Shown: one piece after another, positions 6,774 to 8,641 of the stretch
Layout: each line of letters opens with the position of its first letter
Position numbering within the stretch: the first letter of the stretch is position 1
Assembly (NCBI GenBank): GCA_028702015.1
Contig: JAQVPO010000045.1
Location: 1 to 8,641, forward strand
Direction of reading: 5' to 3'
Origin: Synergistaceae bacterium
GTDB lineage: Bacteria > Synergistota > Synergistia > Synergistales > Synergistaceae
DNA: 8,641 bases
Translations under genes and position numbers: made by a program
Notes under the pieces: model-generated
Databases searched by the model: none
What the model was told of the DNA's origin: nothing
What the model saw: the letters and a program-made list of their open reading frames with translations, nothing else

Positions 6774-7973
6774 TCATTCGACAAGCACCTGTATCCATTT
6801 ATCTTGCACATCTGCCATTTCAAGCATTTCTGTCATTGAGCTGAATTTCATCAGAAATATACCTATTGCAGCATTGGAGTACATATATGGCTTGATAATG
6901 TCACCTGGCTGCTGGTTGAAATAAGATTCAATTATGTTGTTCTTTTTGACATTACTGTCGATACGGATATCTTTAAGAACACCCTCTTTATATGAATGGA
7001 CAGCAAAGTATCCGCAGAATCCTCTTGGCTCAGTAAATCTGAGTTCGCTGCAGTCTTCGCCAAGCGCAGCCTTTATCGTATATTCGACCAGATCTGTGCC
7101 TGTGAGAAATTCGATGACCTGGGGAATATAACATCCGCCGTTTCGGGGACCTATTTCAATTATGTATATCTTACCGTCTTCAGCTACGCGGATGTCAAAA
7201 TTATAGGCTCCTGTCTTCATTTGAAGCAGAGATATCAATCGTTGTATTTCTTCATGGACCTTAGCCTGTATTTCTGAGGACATTATGGATGGAAAGGTTG
7301 CCGCGACTGGAACAAATGGATTCAAATTTGCAGGATCAAAGTGATCATTTCCAAAACATCTGAATACCAGCTCGCCATCAACAGAAAAACCGTCACCTGC
7401 GACCTGGTATGAATCAATATTTATGCATTCTTCAATAATTATACGTTTTTCTCTTGAGAAAGCCTGCGCTTTTTCGAACGCTTCCTTTAGTCCATAAATA
7501 TCAGATATTAATGAAATTCCCTTGCTGCCAGATGAATCAACTGGTTTTACAAAAACTGGAGGGCTGAAAAACATAAAGTCATTCACAGCTGTTTCGTACG
7601 AATAATATCCTTTAGCCTTAGGCGCATTAAAACCATTCTTCGTCAGAAAAGATCGGAACTGATCCTTCTTCGAAAGTATCTCAACCGACCTGTAAGGGCT
7701 GGTAGGAAGATCCATCTGCTCTGCGACATAAGCTGCAGTAGATGCTGACGGATCAGATGCATATGAAACGATACCATCGATATTAAGTTTTTTTGCAAGA
7801 TTAAGAATTGATTCTTTGTCTGTTGTGCTTATATTATAGTATTCATCTGAATAATGATGTCCCGGATTATCCGGCAGGTAATCACAGGTAATGACATGAC
7901 AGCCAAGTTTTTTGGCGGAGAGGATACATGGGATCTGTTGTCTTGATGCACCAAGAAGAATAATCTTTTTCAT
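6774..7973 (-). CDS. ATP-grasp ligase, L-amino-acid-ligase/PurK-like
   Basis: The 399-residue protein opens with a Rossmann-like pre-ATP-grasp domain (MKKIILLGASRQQIPCILSA, then HVITCDYLPDNPGHHYSDEY) typical of L-amino-acid ligases and PurD/PurK relatives. The ATP-grasp domain has VFVKPVDSSGSKGIS (140-154, nucleotide Lys and glycine loop), the hinge IIIEECI (178-184), VAGDGFSVDGEL (191-202), AYNFDIRV (256-263) and the Mg-binding YIIEIGPRNGG (270-280). A C-terminal lid (about 315-399, beginning GYFAVHSYKEG) resembles the biotin-carboxylase-like end of amino-acid ligases. Such enzymes join two amino acids, or an amino acid to an amine, using ATP. The frame extends to a TTG at 8015, but GGGAGGG (7979-7985) 5 bases before ATG 7973 decides the start. 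It is the first gene of the four-ligase run, 91 bases before the next, and probably has its own promoter in the 273-base gap upstream. Confidence 0.9.
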   Translation of the reverse strand: MKKIILLGASRQQIPCILSAKKLGCHVITCDYLPDNPGHHYSDEYYNISTTDKESILNLAKKLNIDGIVSYASDPSASTAAYVAEQMDLPTSPYRSVEILSKKDQFRSFLTKNGFNAPKAKGYYSYETAVNDFMFFSPPVFVKPVDSSGSKGISLISDIYGLKEAFEKAQAFSREKRIIIEECINIDSYQVAGDGFSVDGELVFRCFGNDHFDPANLNPFVPVAATFPSIMSSEIQAKVHEEIQRLISLLQMKTGAYNFDIRVAEDGKIYIIEIGPRNGGCYIPQVIEFLTGTDLVEYTIKAALGEDCSELRFTEPRGFCGYFAVHSYKEGVLKDIRIDSNVKKNNIIESYFNQQPGDIIKPYMYSNAAIGIFLMKFSSMTEMLEMADVQDKWIQVLVE

Positions 7974-7978
7974 CGCGG

Positions 7979-7985
7979 CCCTCCC
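7979..7985 (-). promoter_or_regulatory. Strong ribosome binding site setting the 7973 start
   Basis: GGGAGGG on the minus strand ends 5 bases before ATG 7973. The upstream in-frame TTG at 8015 has no such site, and the protein N-terminus from 7973 (MKKIILLGAS) is the expected first strand of the domain. Confidence 0.75.
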
Positions 7986-8056
7986 TTTTACAAAATTCAG
8001 GATAGTACATTTCAATGCAGCTTAGGTAGATGCAATGGAATAAAAGCCGTTTACTG

Positions 8057-8086
8057 ATTTTATTGCTCTTTTAACTTTAATTGCAA
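8057..8086 (-). promoter_or_regulatory. Candidate promoter for the ATP-grasp run
   Basis: On the minus strand TTGCAA (8086-8081) and TAAAAT (8062-8057) are separated by 18 bases and lie about 85 bases before the ATG of the first ligase gene. Four of six and five of six positions match the housekeeping consensus. A second TATAAT on this strand at 8137-8132 has no convincing -35. Either is only suggestive in such AT-rich DNA. Confidence 0.3.
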
Positions 8087-8097
8087 AAAGATTAACT

Positions 8098-8119
8098 CAG
8101 TACATCCTAAAGCAGTACA
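8098..8119. repeat. Direct repeat CAGTACA upstream of the ligase genes
   Basis: CAGTACA occurs at 8098-8104 and again at 8113-8119, 15 bp apart; the core AGTACA recurs at 8004-8009. The pair sits just upstream of the candidate -35 box at 8081-8086, where an activator would bind. No matching regulator gene is in the window. Confidence 0.3.
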
Positions 8120-8246
8120 AAGTTTGAATAAATTATATAATATGTTGGATGAAAATTTATTTAATAAAAATACTTGTTTTAATTATCTTCAAATTCTCTT
8201 ATTTTTTAACGCTTGCTCCGCAACTAATTTTTACAGATATCTTAAT

Positions 8247-8641
8247 TCAACATACTAACAAAAACCTCAGAAACAAACGATACGCATGAATATATATTTT
8301 ACTTTTTATATAATTAACTTCACTACACAAAGCATAAAATATATTCATGTCTTTCATTTTAAGTTTCCTCTTAATACGGAAACTGCGAACCTTGCATTTT
8401 AAAGCCATAAATTCTGTAAAAGGGCAATATTTACTATGAATATTTACAGCAAATTCTTTATACATATCTGACATGGCCTTCTGCTGATTTATTTGTTTTT
8501 GACCAATCCCATCTCCGATTTCTGAAGTCCATGATCCTGGAACGCCTGTACGGTAATCAGCCATATTGTCATGAAAATAAAAAACGCTGCCCTTGCTTGC
8601 CAGAAAAAGATGGAGCGGGACATCTCCCACAGGAGCATGGA
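8247..8641 (-). CDS. Family-2 glycosyltransferase, C-terminal part (cut by window edge)
   Basis: The reading frame is open to the window edge, so the first codons and the nucleotide-sugar-binding domain lie outside. The first visible residues are HAPVGDVPLHLFLASKGSVF, then YFHDNMADYRTGVPGSWTS. This is the end of a GT-A family-2 catalytic domain: GDVPL supplies the acceptor-side catalytic Asp region, and the M-x-x-Y-R...GSWT stretch is typical of family-2 transferases in surface-polysaccharide clusters. After it comes a basic, hydrophilic tail of roughly 80 residues and a hydrophobic end (YRLFLRFLLVC) that may contact the membrane. The GTG at 8630 is internal (Val of PVGDVP), not the start. 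Its donor sugar and acceptor are unknown. The adjacent ATP-grasp genes suggest a glycan decorated with amino acids or peptides. Confidence 0.8.
   Translation of the reverse strand, partial: HAPVGDVPLHLFLASKGSVFYFHDNMADYRTGVPGSWTSEIGDGIGQKQINQQKAMSDMYKEFAVNIHSKYCPFTEFMALKCKVRSFRIKRKLKMKDMNIFYALCSEVNYIKSKIYIHAYRLFLRFLLVC

Noticed and set aside
6996..7277. Plus-strand frames opposite the amino-acid-ligase-like gene (also 6934-7131)
   Set aside because: They are antisense shadows of a gene whose motifs continue through the whole region.
8149..8289. Plus-strand 46-codon frame with a hydrophobic start (MKIYLIKILVLIIFKF), with a TATAAT 7 bases before its ATG
   Set aside because: It has no ribosome binding site and no -35 box, overlaps the end of the glycosyltransferase gene on the other strand, and AT-rich DNA readily yields Ile/Leu/Phe-rich frames by chance. 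A small membrane toxin is possible but unsupported.
8247..8630. Complete 127-residue gene starting at the GTG at 8630
   Set aside because: The frame stays open to the window edge, and the preceding codons (H-A-P) continue the glycosyltransferase pattern, so the GTG is an internal Val codon.

Overview
All recognisable genes in this window lie on the minus strand, so transcription runs from high to low coordinates. Read that way the order is: the 3' end of a family-2 glycosyltransferase (8641-8247, cut by the window edge), four consecutive ATP-grasp ligase genes (7973-6774, 6682-5564, 5418-4396, 4315-3206), a possible 30-residue peptide gene (3204-3112), a gene-poor gap, then divIVA (2808-2167) and recG (2159-93).

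The organism is a bacterium with fairly AT-rich DNA, strong purine-rich ribosome binding sites and some GTG/TTG starts. A DivIVA protein with an N-terminus of the type LTSLDVVNQSFKKSMRGYD, directly followed by recG, fits a Gram-positive-like or deep-branching lineage. My best guess is a low-GC member of Synergistota, with Bacillota as the alternative; this is inference from remembered sequence patterns, not a search.

The window has two parts. The low-coordinate part (1-2820) is housekeeping: DNA repair and branch migration (RecG) and cell-pole or division-site organisation (DivIVA), coupled in one transcription unit with only 7 bases between the genes. The high-coordinate part (3112-8641) looks like the tail of a cell-surface polysaccharide or secondary-metabolite locus: a glycosyltransferase followed by four different ATP-grasp enzymes. 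Two of these (3206-4315 and 5564-6682) resemble the 'sugar-transfer-associated' ATP-grasp group seen in capsule clusters. The other two (4396-5418 and 6774-7973) resemble the carbamoyl-phosphate-synthetase/PylC-like and L-amino-acid-ligase-like branches. ATP-grasp enzymes activate a carboxylate as an acyl phosphate and join it to an amine, hydroxyl or thiol. The simplest reading is therefore that this set makes and/or attaches amino-acid or peptide groups to a surface glycan. The substrates cannot be read from the sequence.

The gaps are AT-rich and carry modest signals: a candidate divIVA promoter, a weak hairpin, an 8-bp perfect inverted repeat between two ligase genes, and short direct repeats upstream of the first ligase gene. 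I see no RNA genes, insertion sequences or CRISPR arrays.
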